Of a DNA stretch of 64,000 bases, positions 49,367 through 61,773 are shown in pieces. The DNA lies in assembly GCF_001949145.1 (NCBI RefSeq), contig NW_019091373.1:1429566-1493565 (forward strand). The letters are read 5' to 3'. Position numbers and translations under genes: made by a program. How positions within the stretch are numbered: the stretch's first letter is position 1; every line of letters starts with the position of its first letter. The notes beneath the pieces were generated by a model, which saw only the letters and a list, made by a program, of their open reading frames with translations, searched no databases and had not been told where the DNA came from. Source of the DNA: Acanthaster planci (Eukaryota; Echinodermata; Asteroidea; Valvatida; Acanthasteridae).

Positions 49367-52300
49367 TGAAATCCACCATTTAGTCTCTGTTTTGAAAAGT
49401 TTTAAACAAATTTTAAAAAAATACTAAATAATAATTTTTGTAAATAGAATTAAAAAAAAGAGGATTGAAATGTTTTTTAACAAAAATTAACTCTTGCACT
49501 TGGGCCACCATCACCACATGTTTTGGAGAATAGTGCTGCAAGGTACTAGCAAGTACATGTAGTATCTTTCAGGCTGAAAGGATTTGGGCAGAGACCGAAC
49601 AGAATATTCATTGGCTGCAGGTCCATGTGTCCTTACACCAGCTCCAAAAAAACTGAGCAATGTGTACTTTTACCCACACTGCACACAAGTTGCAGTCTTT
49701 ACTATCAGTGGTTCGTCTGAGCTGAATTCAGCCCTGCCTTTTCATGCATGCTTCTAAACCAATTAGTTGTAGGAGAAATAGGTCAGACTCCGAATGTATA
49801 CCACGATCCGCCATCCAGACTCTCCAGTCACCAATCATGATGCAACCTGATGATCACAGAGTTTCCCAGCAGGCGACAGTCTTCAAATGAGAATGTCATC
49901 CTACAGTGAGGTCCCATTACCTGACTTTGTTTACTCCCGAGACGATCGGAAAGAGCATCGCTGCCCTTTTCGTCCCTTTTATTTCAGTGGAAAAGATTGC
50001 AGTCTGCATCATGTAGGAGGGATGGATAGTGCAGGGCCTTGCCCTCTGTGTTGGGATAATGTTCTTTCTTTTTTTGCAAGGGTGTTGAGTCATGATTTCA
50101 AGATTTGACTCATCTGGAAGATCTTGTGAGCAGGGAGGCAGAGCTTGATGTAAACCTATTGCACTGGCTGTCACAGGAATTGAAAAGAAGTCCTGTCAGC
50201 CCAGGCAGGTAGTGATTTGTGAGTCTCTGTAAATTGCCGTCAAGGAGTCATTATGGCTTTCAGCCTATTGAAAATTTTGTCTACTGGTATTTCATTTTGT
50301 GGCAGATTTGTCCAGAGGGTAGGATGGATTTCTCGAGAGGGTCCTGTGAATATTGCCTGAGCCCTTGACAGAATCAGAAGAAGTCCACTGTCAATCAGAT
50401 CATGTTCAGATGCAGCGTGGTTGTTTTGGGAGTATAATTTTGTGGTTGAATTTACATATTTTTGTCTCTACACTAATGGATTAATCATTTTTGTGTGTCC
50501 TTGCATTTAGAATGAGTCAATTCAGTATTTAAAAAAAACACAAGGTCATTCGGGAACAAAGCATGCATTTGAGTCTGTGCTGGGCTTTGCTGATAAGGCA
50601 GACCTCACAGGTGCATCCGAATCACCTCGAACGAGCAGCTTCATTTTGAGAATGCACTGTTGGAATACCAAACTGGCTTGTGCTGTAAAAGTGTGTATGC
50701 ATGGAGGGAAATAACATAGCCTTTTAGACAATTGCAAGTGTAAGTGAATCAACCGCCAAGAAGCAAGCCAGTCTGTACATGTACAATGTAATTGCCATTC
50801 TTAGAACTCTGAACAAACTTTTGGTTAGGCTAATCAACTACCGTATCAGCATAAACATGCAGTCAGCTATGAAAAAAGGGATTTTTTTTCTTTTTTTTGT
50901 GCACATTCTGCTAAAAGCCCTTGTATACCATTGATGGTTCATTGATCATCACATTTGCACGTACATTTACCAGTAGATTCTTCAGACAAAGTTTCCGGTA
51001 ACGTTAGATCCTAGGCCACTTCATTAGGTGTGATGCATACTACCGGTGCTTCACTCAATCTTTACATCATCATTTGATTGCAAACCAGCATCTCCTGTTT
51101 TTGCCTTGAAGCACTCACATGTTGCTAATCGGTTCCAGAATTCCCCATCACTGCTGCCAAGGGTCAGTGCTCCATGGTAACCTACAAAGTACATGTACAT
51201 GTAATTTATACAAATTCCATACTGACAGCTTGCACATCATACTGTACCATTAATTAGGGTCTTGTAGACTTGCTTGATTAATGGACTGTTAGGCACATGT
51301 GCTAAATACATGTACCAGTTCATGAAATGTTATTGGCAAATGTACCAGTACATGTATGTGTACATTGTATTATTTAACTTGCTCTGTATCACATGCCACG
51401 GTACGGGCTCGAATACAGTTTACAGTATGGTCAAGATACATGTACATGTACATGTATTTACTGAACAGTGGATTTGCGTGCAAGCTGTACTTGTACATGT
51501 AAAGTAGGAGAAATTACTAGCACATGTACACATGTACACTTTGTACAGCATGCAGATGAAGACCTGTGCATTATGCATGTATGTTTGTAGGGTACCGATA
51601 CATGTGTGTTCATGTGTTCGTCATAAGATGCAGTTGTCCACATTTGAAATTCAATCACCTGCTATACGTGCATGTGGATGATAAAACCTGTAAGTCTAAT
51701 AAAGGTTGAAATTTTCAAATTTCAAGGCTAAAATGTCCTTTCACAGGAGGTCTTTTATTTCCATAGGTTTAAGATGCAGCATTAATGTCATGATTTGCTT
51801 TGTCATGTGTGGTGCATGTACCTCGTTACGTGTCGTCTCTCTAGGGAATTCATCAACTTCCACTTGCTGCAAGTCGATGGGGGTACACATATTCATCAGT
51901 AGCCTGTGCCAGCTTCCACCCCCTTTTTTTCAAGGAATATACTGGATGTACTGTACATGTACCGATATGCCTACTGGTACCCTAACAACACCATAAGGTT
52001 AATTCATTATCAATTAAAGAAAAAATTATTAAAGGTGTATTTCTTAGAAAAAAAAAACCTCACCCAGGTCAACAAGCAGGCAGTTGGTAATGTGGTTTAA
52101 GAATCAATCAGTTGAAAAATGGAGATACGTGTATTTAATTAAGCTTTTTTTCTTCTTTGTGGGAGATGCTCATGGAGCAGTCTCCACCAAGGCAAACCAT
52201 AGAGCTAGGAACACAAACCAAGATAGATTATACCGAGTGGTGGGCGTGTTCTGTCATTTTCAAGAGGCTTGATATCCATCAATTTTACCATTCCCTGCCC

Positions 52301-53593
52301 ATGCGTATGCGTGTACCTCTGCTCCAGGCCCAACCATTTTTCTGTAGAAATCCTCTCTTGGTACAGTAGCTCTGAGCTTCGTGGGTTCAGTGGATGCTCA
52401 TGTTCTTATTCTAGGATACTTGAAAATAAATGTATTTTGAGACACGATGATTTAACAAGAGGAGAGCCATTGATAATAGGAAATTTGCCTCCCAGCCTCA
52501 AGTGGAAAATTACTGGACTGACTTATACCATACCATATACCATCGGACACACAGGATCAATAACTGTTCCGCTGCCGTTGAAAGAATATTGGCAGAATCA
52601 ATGGAATTAATTTACCTTTTGAAATGGAACTCTGTTTAGGAGGCAATTTTTTCATTGAAGGTACACGTGCAAGAAAGATTCAAAATTGGAAATCAAACAA
52701 CCTGTAGAAAGACCAATTCTCAAACATGAATTACAGCTTTGCATGGCCGTAGTATTTATAATTGCAAAGTTTTTCATAACAAGGAAATTTTAATATTTGT
52801 TTTTCTCATTTTAATGGATAGCAGGCACAGATCAGAAAACATTCATCATTTTATTGATTTTATACTATTCCTCACTTTTGAAAGTTAATAGCAGGGAAAT
52901 TTCTTAGGAGAGAGACTGACTCCAACAATCCCTGAAAATGATGTCACTAACACAAGGGGAGTGAAAAGGCAAGTTTAAACATTAGACGCCACTATGCTCT
53001 AATGAACCAAATGAAAAAAGTAAATGTCATGCGCCATACTGTAGCTCAGGTTGTTGATAGTGGCTGCACTTTGCATTGATGCAATGAGGTAATACCCACA
53101 GCCAGTACTTGGGACCCTGTACATACATACGTGTGTACTGTACTTCACACAAATTAAAGGCCCAAATCCATACCCACATATATAATGGAATTCCAGGAAC
53201 GTATCCACATGGTAAAAATCACAATCCTCGGCTCAACACTTTCTGAAAAAATTGCTGGTTATTACATTAGGAACAAGGCCATGGTGTCACAAGTACTGGT
53301 ATAGATGCTCCGTAAGACTTTCAAGTCAAGAATTAGCCTTTCTCTATTTGTACATAAATTCACGCCAAATAACTGTGCTTTACTACCAGCACCAAGTGAA
53401 ACTTTATGCCTGGTTGTTTTTTTACTTTGTTTATTGATGTATTTATTAATTTTTTTTATAGCACCCAATCCCATGCTTTTACCATTGCGGTGCTTACGTA
53501 CTGGTAATGTGTCTTTTGAACAGCTCATGGTGATCATTATATATGGTGCCTAGATATGGTTGTCTCAAAAAAAAATTTTTTTTTTGTAGTAAT

Positions 53594-53603
53594 NNNNNNN
53601 NNN
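53594..53603. other. Assembly gap (10 N)
   Basis: Ten Ns directly before tandem copy A; the real size is unknown. Confidence 0.99.
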
Positions 53604-54467
53604 GGGTGAATGCTCTCTTAGTGCACTGATAGAGTTACAGTGTATTGCAAGGTAGAAGAAAAGAGTAAGCCTGTTTGCTTTGTGTCAAAGTCTTTGTCTT
53701 CATGGTTTGTGAGCAAGAAAAAACATAATTTCTTTTTCAAGTGTGCTGTTGTGCAATGTGCTGACTTGAGCAACTCTTTTAGTTTTGGATTTTTGGAGCC
53801 ATTTTGAGGATTGCTGTGTCAGTTGAATTCAAAGCATTTCTTGAAGCATTTGAACCATTTCTTGAATATATTTGCTCTGGCAAAATGGGGCATATTCCAC
53901 AAAAAACTGGACATTGGTCATGATTTTACCAAGCCCATAATTTAGTTGTAAATTTATAGACAAAATGTTTTTAAAATGAAAGTGGAAATAATATTAATCG
54001 TACCGTGTGTAACTGATAATTTCAGTTTCCACTTTTGGAAAACTCTTTTTGACATTTGCCGGTACAAATAATACTGAGGTCAGTTACAACGGGACCTGTC
54101 CCCAATTTCTACTTTTGTGTTGTCCTGTAATACTTTTAACAACTGTTGCTCCCCTTGCAGATTGTTGCAACCTCATTAAACCTGTTAGGGTTAGATTGCT
54201 ATTTTAGTGGTGAGATACAAATCAATTACCGTACATGTACCGGTAGGTGTAACTTTGAAAGCATTCAGACACCACATCAGGAAAACAAGTTACACTGAAT
54301 CCAGTTCAACTGCAGTTTCAAGCAGACTTATGGTGTATGGTTTGACCTCTTAAGAATGCCAGAAGTTTGTGCATGTGCCCAAGGCTGTTACTGTATTTGA
54401 GGGGAAAATTTCTTTTGTTAGGAAAACAACAATTAAGGCAGAGTTGTGGAGACAAAAAGTTGTCCTC

Positions 54468-54526
54468 TTAACCCTAACCCTCTTCAATCCTCCAACAGGT
54501 GAAGGATTCAGGAGGGTAAGGGTTAA
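54468..54526. mobile_element. 51-bp TTAA-flanked micro-MITE (with empty site in copy B)
   Basis: Insert 54472-54522 lies between TTAA at 54468-54471 and 54523-54526. It starts CCCTAACCCTC and ends GAGGGTAAGGG, contains CCTCCAACAGGTGAA, and is absent from copy B, which has a single TTAA at 56542-56545. Confidence 0.85.
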
Positions 54527-55378
54527 TGATTTAAGTAGTGAAAAGGTTTATGTTTCACTACATGTGTTGTCCCCACGACTACAGAACATTTACATGTATG
54601 TACATGTATTTGTATAAAGCTTGTATACATGCATGTACGCACATGTACATGTACGTCAAAATACAGTTGCATATTAAAGTACATGAATTGATACTGGTGG
54701 AAAAAATGTACAGTACTGTCCCCACAACCGCCGCCACCTTTGGAACAGGCATGCAATTTTTCCGTCAATCAGCTGATTTCCTCATTTTTCACTTCATGCT
54801 CATGCCATTGAAAATCGAAAAACATTGTACAAAGTCTTGTAAAGATTGGATTTCGTCAGGTTTTTTTTTTTCAGCTTTAAGTCCAACTTGCATGCCCTGG
54901 TGGAAAGTGTTGAAATTTGCTCAATAGAAATGCATCTGCCATAATGCCTTAACATATGGTGACTTTCCAACCCTCTAACTTCATGAGAGGATCGCTAGAA
55001 ATTTCCAAGGTGCTATTAATAGACCGATTGCACAAGTCACATGACCTATAGTGGGTATTAAATATCAACAAACACGGCATCCACCAAAAGCAAAGTGTTT
55101 TGTAAGTATTGTTTACCAAAAATAAAGCCGAAGGTAGATACCTTACTCAGACTACTGATGTGCTGGATACTGTACCGTAACTTGGCTGTATTGTTTGTGA
55201 CTAGCCCTCAAACACGCATTGCTATGGGGTTGATAGCCACTATCGGGCACTTGATATAGTGGGCACATCTGGTCTATTGAACGTCATGCTCTATCAGTTG
55301 TACGTCTCAAAATAGAAAGGAAATCAGAGGATTATCGCCCTTTTCATGTCCTCAAATGACAAACCCTACAAGTATCTT

Positions 55379-55640
55379 CATCCCCACCCAATCCTATCCT
55401 ACCCTACCCGATCAAACCCCCATCTCCATCCCATCCTATCCTACCTTACCCGATCAAACCCCCATCTCCATCCCATCCTATCCTACCCTACCCGATCAAA
55501 CCCCCATCTCCATCCCATCCTATCCTACCCTACCCGATCAAACCCCCATCCCCACCCAATCCTATCCCACCCTACCTGATCGAACCCCAGACCCACTCCA
55601 TCCTATTCTACCTCACTTGATCCAACCCCATGTCCACCCT
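55379..55640. repeat. Minisatellite (~42-bp CCATCCTATCCTACC-type unit)
   Basis: Four to five near-identical units containing CATCCTATCCTACCCTACCC and GATCAAACCCC, then degenerate units. The uninterrupted open frames through it reflect the repeat, not a gene. Confidence 0.9.
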
Positions 55641-55642
55641 AN

Positions 55643-57510
55643 GGATGAGTCCTCTCTGCACTGATAGAGTTACAGTGTATTGCAAGGTAGAAGAAAAGAG
55701 TAAGCCTGTTTGCTTTGTGTCAAAGTCTTTGCCTTCATGGTTTGTGAGCAACAAAAACAATTTCTTTTTCAAGTGTGCTGTTGTGCAATGTGCTGACTTG
55801 AGCAACACTTTTAGTTTTGGATTTTTGGAGCCATTTTGAGGATTGCTGTGTTAGTTGAGTTCGAAGCATTTTTGGAAGCATTTGAACCATTTCTTGAAAA
55901 TGTTTGCTCTGGCAAAATGTGGCATATTCCACAGAAAACTGGACATTGGTCATGATTTTACCAAGCCCATAATTTAGTTGTAAATTTATAGACAAAATGT
56001 TTTTAAAATGAAAGTGGAAATAATATTAATCGTAACGTGTGTAGTTACACACGGTACGATTAATATTATTTCCACTTTCATTTTTAATTTCAGTTTCCAT
56101 TTTTGTAAAACTCTTTTTGTGTATGACATTTGCCAGTACAAATATTACTGAGGTCAGTTACAACGGGACCTGTCCCCAATTTCCACTTTTGTGTTGTCCC
56201 GTAATACTTTTAACAACTGTTGCTCCCCTTGCAGATTGTTGCAACCTCATTAAACCTGTTAGGGTTATATTGCTATTTCAGTGGTGAGATACAAATCAAT
56301 TACCGTACATGTACCGGTAGGTGTAACTTTGAAAGCATTCAGACACCACATCAGGAAAACAAGTTACACTGAATCCAGTTCAACTGCAATTTCAAGCAGA
56401 CTTACGGTGTATGGTTTGACCTCTTAAGAATGCCAGAAGTTTGTGCATGTGCCCAAGGCTGTTACTGTATTTGAGGGGAAAATTTCTTTTATTAGGAAAA
56501 CGACAATTAAGACAGAGTTGTGGGGACAAAAAGTTGTCCTCTTAATGATTTAAATAGTCAAAAGGTTTATGTTTCACTACATGTGTTGTCCCCACGACTA
56601 CAGGACATTTACATGCACATGTATGTACATGTATTTGTATAAAGCTTGTATACATGCATGTACGCACATGTACGTCAAAATACAGTTGCATATTAAAGTA
56701 CATGAATTGATACTGATGGAAATAATGTACAGTACTGTCCCCACAACCGCCGCCACCTTTGGAACAGGCATGCAATTTTTCCTTCAATCAGCTGATTTCC
56801 TCATTTTTCACTTCATGCTCATGCCATTGAAAATCGAAAAACATTGTACAAAGTCTTGTAAAGATTGGATTTCGTCAGGTTTTTTTTTTTCAACTTTAAG
56901 TCCAACTTGCATGCCCTGGTGGAAAGTGTTGAAATTTGCTCAATAAAATGCATCTGCCATAATGCCTTAACATATGGTGACTTTCCAACCCTTTAACTTC
57001 ATGAGAGGATCGCTAGAAATTTCCAAGGTGCTATTAATAGACCGATTGCATGACCTATAGTGGGTATTAAATATCAACAAACACGGCATCCACCAAAAGC
57101 AAAGTGTTTTGTAAGTATTGTTTACCAAAAATAAAGCTGAAGGTAGATACCTTACTCAGACTACTGATGTGCTGGATACTGTACCGTAACTTGGCTGTAT
57201 TGTTTGTGACTAACCCTCAAACACACGTTGCTATGGGGTTGATACCCACTATAGGGCACTTGATATAGTGGGCACATCTGGTCTATTGAACGTCATGCTC
57301 TATCAGTTGTACGTCTCAAAATAGAAAGGAAATCAAAGGATTGTTGCCCTTTTCATGTCCTCAAATGACAAACCCTATGAGTGTCTTCATCCCCACCCCA
57401 TCCTATCCCACTCTACCCGATCTGACCCCATCCCCACCCAATCCTATCCCACCCTACCTGATCGAACCCCAGACCCACTCCATCCTATTCTACCTCACTT
57501 GATCCAACCC
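55643..57510. repeat. 2-kb tandem duplication, copy B
   Basis: Joined to copy A through a single n at 55642. Specific to B is the inverted duplication at 56005-56084. Adjacent gap characters suggest the two copies may be alleles placed in tandem. Confidence 0.93.
56005..56084. repeat. 39-bp inverted duplication (near-perfect hairpin, 2-nt loop)
   Basis: Arms at 56005-56043 and 56046-56084, one mismatch, loop GT. The left arm is the normal sequence shared with copy A near 53972-54012; the right arm is absent from A. Confidence 0.92.
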
Positions 57511-57720
57511 CATGTCCACCCTACCTGATCCAACCCCAACACCACTCTATCCTATCCCACCCTACCTTATCCAACCCCAGCCCCACCCCATCCTATCCCA
57601 CCTTACACGATCCAACCCCATCCCTATCCTATCCGATCCAACCCCAGCCCCATCCCACCCTACCCGATCCAACCCCATCCCCACCTTACCCAATCCAATC
57701 CCATTCCTACTCCAATTATC
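57388..57720. repeat. Degenerate minisatellite, C/T-rich
   Basis: Related to 55379-55640 but more variable. Units are of the form CCTATCCCACCCTACC and GATCCAACCCCA. Confidence 0.85.
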
Positions 57721-60576
57721 TCTCCTTCCTCTTCATGCTTGCCCTTTTACAGTACACCTCCACTTCAAAAGAACTTTCTTTCCTCGGTAAAAAAAAACAA
57801 GCCATTTTCTTCTCATGAATGCAAGTTTGGGCACATGCACTTTTGGATCGGTCATCAACGTCAGTGATCACATTTCCTGGCATTTGTTGCATGAACCTGG
57901 AATGCTAAATCGCAGACGATACAACGAGAATCAAATTAACTCTGTCTAAGCGACGTCTGCACCTGGTTCCACCGGTAATTTCTTCGGTGCTCATCTGTAC
58001 AATCTCATACTAATCGATATTGATGGAAATTACTGCTATCTTGCAATGTGCCTTACTAGATGCCGAGAGTAGAGAGATGGTAGCATTTGGCCTTTTTACA
58101 ACCCATGTCTTCCAGTCTTCTCCCCCCCCCCCCACAATATGCTCTTTTCTCTCACTGAAAATTTGTTTTCAGTTTTCTGTGAATGTTGATCCATTTTGAA
58201 CAAAAAAAATGCAAGTTTGCATTCACTGTACAGTGCTGGATGAACGGATACTTATGTGCCGAAAATTATACCATAGTCCAGGAAGAAGCAATCTTGTAAA
58301 GTATGGTACACTTTCTTGTCAACATTTGTCGAGGTACTGATACATGTACAAGCACTGGTAGACTGATACGATGTCAACATTGAATTCTACATACATGTAG
58401 ATCATACAGTCTATTTGCTCTATTTGTGCAGTCCTTCTAATTATCAAAATTTTGCTACATTATCTACCAGTATTTTGGTCCGTGTCTGAAAACTGTACAT
58501 GAATACACAATATTTGAAACTTACATTATTTTAATTTAGAAGATGATAAATGTGTCCAGCACCTGAGATACACCTGTGAGATGAACCTTATTAGCAGGGA
58601 CTTATGCACGTGCTTTGTTCCTTAATGACCTTGCTTTTTTGAATGCTGAACTGGCTCATTGGAACCTGCTTCTCCCCCAAGTTACATCGGGCACTCTGTG
58701 AGTCAAGTCACACCTGAGTGAAGGACCTCTGTGTTCGGAGCCTTTGACAAAATAATGATCTCCCTCGGGATGACGCATAGTTTTTATATTGCATTTTGAT
58801 CTCTTGCGCATTTGTTTTTGTTTACTGTTGGTGGGGAAGGAGGAGGACAGAGCCCATGGCTTGCAGAACTTTTGTTAACCTGACTTCCCATTCCTCAGTG
58901 GTTGGAGGGTGTTTGCACATTGAACATGTACATGTACGTACTGGAAAAATCCTGGAAAAGCCTTTGAAAATTGGGGAGAAATAGGTTGTAACAGAATCCT
59001 GTTATCAGAGGGAAAAAAGTCAATCTTTGCAGTCTTCCTTGTGGAAGGTTTTGTGCTCTTGACGTGAGCAAGTGGAGAGTGTCCATAGACCCAGCGTTTT
59101 CAACCAGCTGCCACCCATCCTTTGTCTTGTCATTGTTAGTATTCTAATTTCACGCGTTCGCACACTGCATGTAATGTACGCTTGACTCAATACATCACTT
59201 TCCAGCATGTGCATGTACCCAGGCATGTTGTCTAAATAAAGCTGATACATTGTACATGTGCTGGTACACTTCATATCCTTACGTATCCTTACGTAATGTC
59301 ATTTCACATTGTCCTCGTTATCCTTGATCTGTGTTGATTTTATTTACAGCAAGCTTATTACTATCTCTTTATCTGTGTACCTGCTTTTATTTAATAATCA
59401 ACTCACTGAGTGTCATAAAGTGAGGAGGTATACATACCTCTACATACGTATGTATGTTGGGTACTGTTCTTTGGCATGCACACGTGTCTACCAGTATGTG
59501 ATAATTTTTTTAAAATTTTGTCTGAAATCTTGATGGCTAATTTGTTTTTGTTTAGCCTGTACCGGTACATTACTGATAGTAGTATTAGGCCCCCCCCCAA
59601 AAAAAATAGTTGGTCTCTGGTCAGCACGCACGTTGATTTTGAACATGCACGTCCATTTTTTTCTCAAAATTTTCAAAATAGCACCCTGTATTTCCGCACT
59701 GGCTGAATGTTTGCGAGTAGACGGATTCCCGTCCACAAGTCCATATGTCGGAAGGGCAATTTGTTCAAGGAACCAGACTAATTTGTAGGTAGCTCGTACC
59801 CAGTGATACATCCGTTATGACTGCTTAATGTTGATGTCGAGCACAAACAGTAGACCATGGTTAGGTTACAAAGTTGCAGCCAGCTGATCACCAACAATGG
59901 CAGCGTGATGTGCGACATGCTACTACTAGCCTTTGCTCTTTGATTAAATATGCCACTCATTTCCATGTCCGTTGCCAGTCTTAAAAAGCCAACCCCACCC
60001 CCCAAAAAACCAAAAAACAAACAAACAAAAAAAACAAAAAACGCATCGCCGCATCAATTCTGGAACTTTGGTCTGACCAGAGACCGGGTATTTTTTTGGC
60101 CTTATAGTAACTTCTAAGCTTGATGGTTCGACCATCAACCCAACTATAGATCCTCTTTAAGTGAGAGAATGCTATACATACATGTACATGTAGGTCAACA
60201 TGTACATGTACATGTATATTGCTAGGACTTTTTGAACACATTCTCCTTGAAGCTGTCATTGAAGATCGTTGATCTGCACATCAGTGTGGTACAAAATCAG
60301 ATGTTCTCTTGGTAACATGTACCATTCGGTACCATGCTGCAAACTGTGTCTACCTGCAAGTGTAATCCCATAAGACAAAAGTGAATGCTGTAAAGGGTGC
60401 ATTGCTTCTGAAATACACGTTTTGTCTTGCGGAGTGTTCGTGACAGCACTGGTACTAAATTTGTTCTGGGATCTTATCATTTATGCCTACTCAGTGGAGC
60501 ACTTACCCAGGAGTGGCATGATGATGGCTCTTCATACATGTACCAATATACAGTGTACTGAAAGATCTCTGCATGC
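57511..60576. other. No gene recognised
   Basis: Contains the tail of the minisatellite, TACATGTA-rich stretches and poly-purine runs near 60000-60045 (AAAACAAACAAAC type). No coding similarity seen. Confidence 0.5.
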
Positions 60577-61010
60577 AAATAATAATAGTGTTTATTTAAA
60601 AAACACTTTTCATACCAAGTATCTCAAAGCGCAGTACAATATAGACATTAAAACAATAAAATAAAAGCCAACACAATCATATGTAAATATTAAAATTAGT
60701 TAAAATACTCATGAAAAAGGAAGGTTTTAAGATGCCTTTTAAAACCATCATACGATTGAAACTGATACACTGAAACCGGCAGATTATTCCATAACTGAGG
60801 AGCACAAAACGAAAAAGCCTGATCATTGTAGAAACTGGCAACTCTCTCCACTGGTTGGTGGAGCTGAATTTTGCCGGCTGATCTTGAGCACGACTCTCAA
60901 TTAGTTACTCGAATGTTAACGAGATCATTCAGGTACACCGGAGCTTTACCATTCAAAATTTTAAAACCAAGCACAAAAGTTTAAATTCACACCTCTGCAA
61001 ATGAAGCATA
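60577..61010 (-). mobile_element. 5'-truncated non-LTR retrotransposon (LINE) 3' end
   Basis: On the minus strand, 61000-60696 encodes a decayed C-terminus of a LINE ORF2. It reads GFKILNGKAPVYLNDLV, then after an in-frame stop GKIQLHQPVERVASFYNDQA, FCAPQLWNNLPVSV and FKRHLKTFLFHEYFN. The APxLWNxLP and FKxxLKTxLF patterns are typical of CR1/jockey-like elements. A 3' UTR with GCGCTTTGAGATACTTGG follows and ends in an (AAT)-rich tail at about 60580. It is broken by at least one stop and one frameshift. Confidence 0.85.
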
Positions 61011-61526
61011 CGGGTAGTTTCAGGGAATTATATTGTGCATACTGGTACTTATTCTTTGAAAGGTGTACTGGGCTGATTTTGTGTAACTCCTTTATGGAGG
61101 AAGGTAGTTGAAAAATGTTGTCAACATCAAGGAACAGGACACTTCACACTAGTACTTTCCAAAGATAACCACAGTGCATTGATTCTACCCTTACAATACA
61201 CCTCAGACATGGACTGGCAGCTTGGCTGTGAGACGGAAGAAGAAGTTGGCATAATTCTGACTTATCATGAGTCAACTTTGAAAGGTTGACTTTCGTTGAA
61301 ATTATGCGCTGGGGAACACGGGTTTATTTTCTTAGATTGAATCATCCAGTGATGCATGTACCGTGTATGTAATTCGGTCAAGAAAGCCTTGCATCTTATT
61401 CTCATCAAACACCATACCGGTAGTAAGCTCCTTCACCACCAGCTCCAAGTGTTTTAAAGCATCCTGGTGCAACGCAGACCAACTTAATAACTCATTCTAT
61501 AATAAATCAAATATTGACTGGAGGCA

Positions 61527-61773
61527 GGATCATTCTATAAATTCAGGGTCCTAAAGTGTGACATTTTGGTGTCCCTGTTACACCTGACCTGCGTGATACA
61601 TGTATATGAAAATATCACTGAAATTGATTCCATATTATTTCTTTTTGGTTGGCAGGTAAGTTGCATTAATTCATTACTCTTGGAAATTGGAGAATGTGAC
61701 CTGAACTTTCAGCATCATATGTCAGATGACAGGGAAACAAAAACAATTAGATCCCTAATTTATAGAATGACCC
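61527..61773 (+). mobile_element. ~250-bp MITE with TCATTCTATAAATT ends, copy 1
   Basis: Ends GGATCATTCTATAAATT and AATTTATAGAATGACCC are inverted. The interior matches 62775-63031 (GTGTCCCTGTTACAC, TTGCATTAATTCATTACTC, CATATGTCAGAT). Confidence 0.8.

Larger units (their letters stand above)
46355..53593. other. Probable intron/intergenic region rich in TACATGTA words
   Basis: No coding similarity was recognised. Notable content is a short array at about 47190-47300 (units containing GGATCCTCATCTACATGTAC), an (AAT)n run at 49345-49366 and many runs of TACATGTA near 51330-51540. Confidence 0.5.
53604..55641. repeat. 2-kb tandem duplication, copy A
   Basis: Aligns end to end with 55643-57510 with scattered substitutions and indels. 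Specific to A are the 51-bp insertion at 54472-54522 and extra minisatellite units near the end. No gene was recognised in it. Confidence 0.93.

Noticed and set aside
55379-55640. CRISPR-like array
   Set aside because: Eukaryotic context, contiguous units without unique spacers; it is a minisatellite.
55346-55664. Long Pro/Ser/Tyr-rich open frames
   Set aside because: These are translations of a minisatellite whose unit length is a multiple of three.
54538-56946. Matching ~125-codon plus-strand frames in duplicates A and B (54538-54927 and 56569-56946)
   Set aside because: They are rich in residues from TACATGTA repeats, with no domain, no splice context and in-frame indels, and recur only because the 2-kb block is duplicated.
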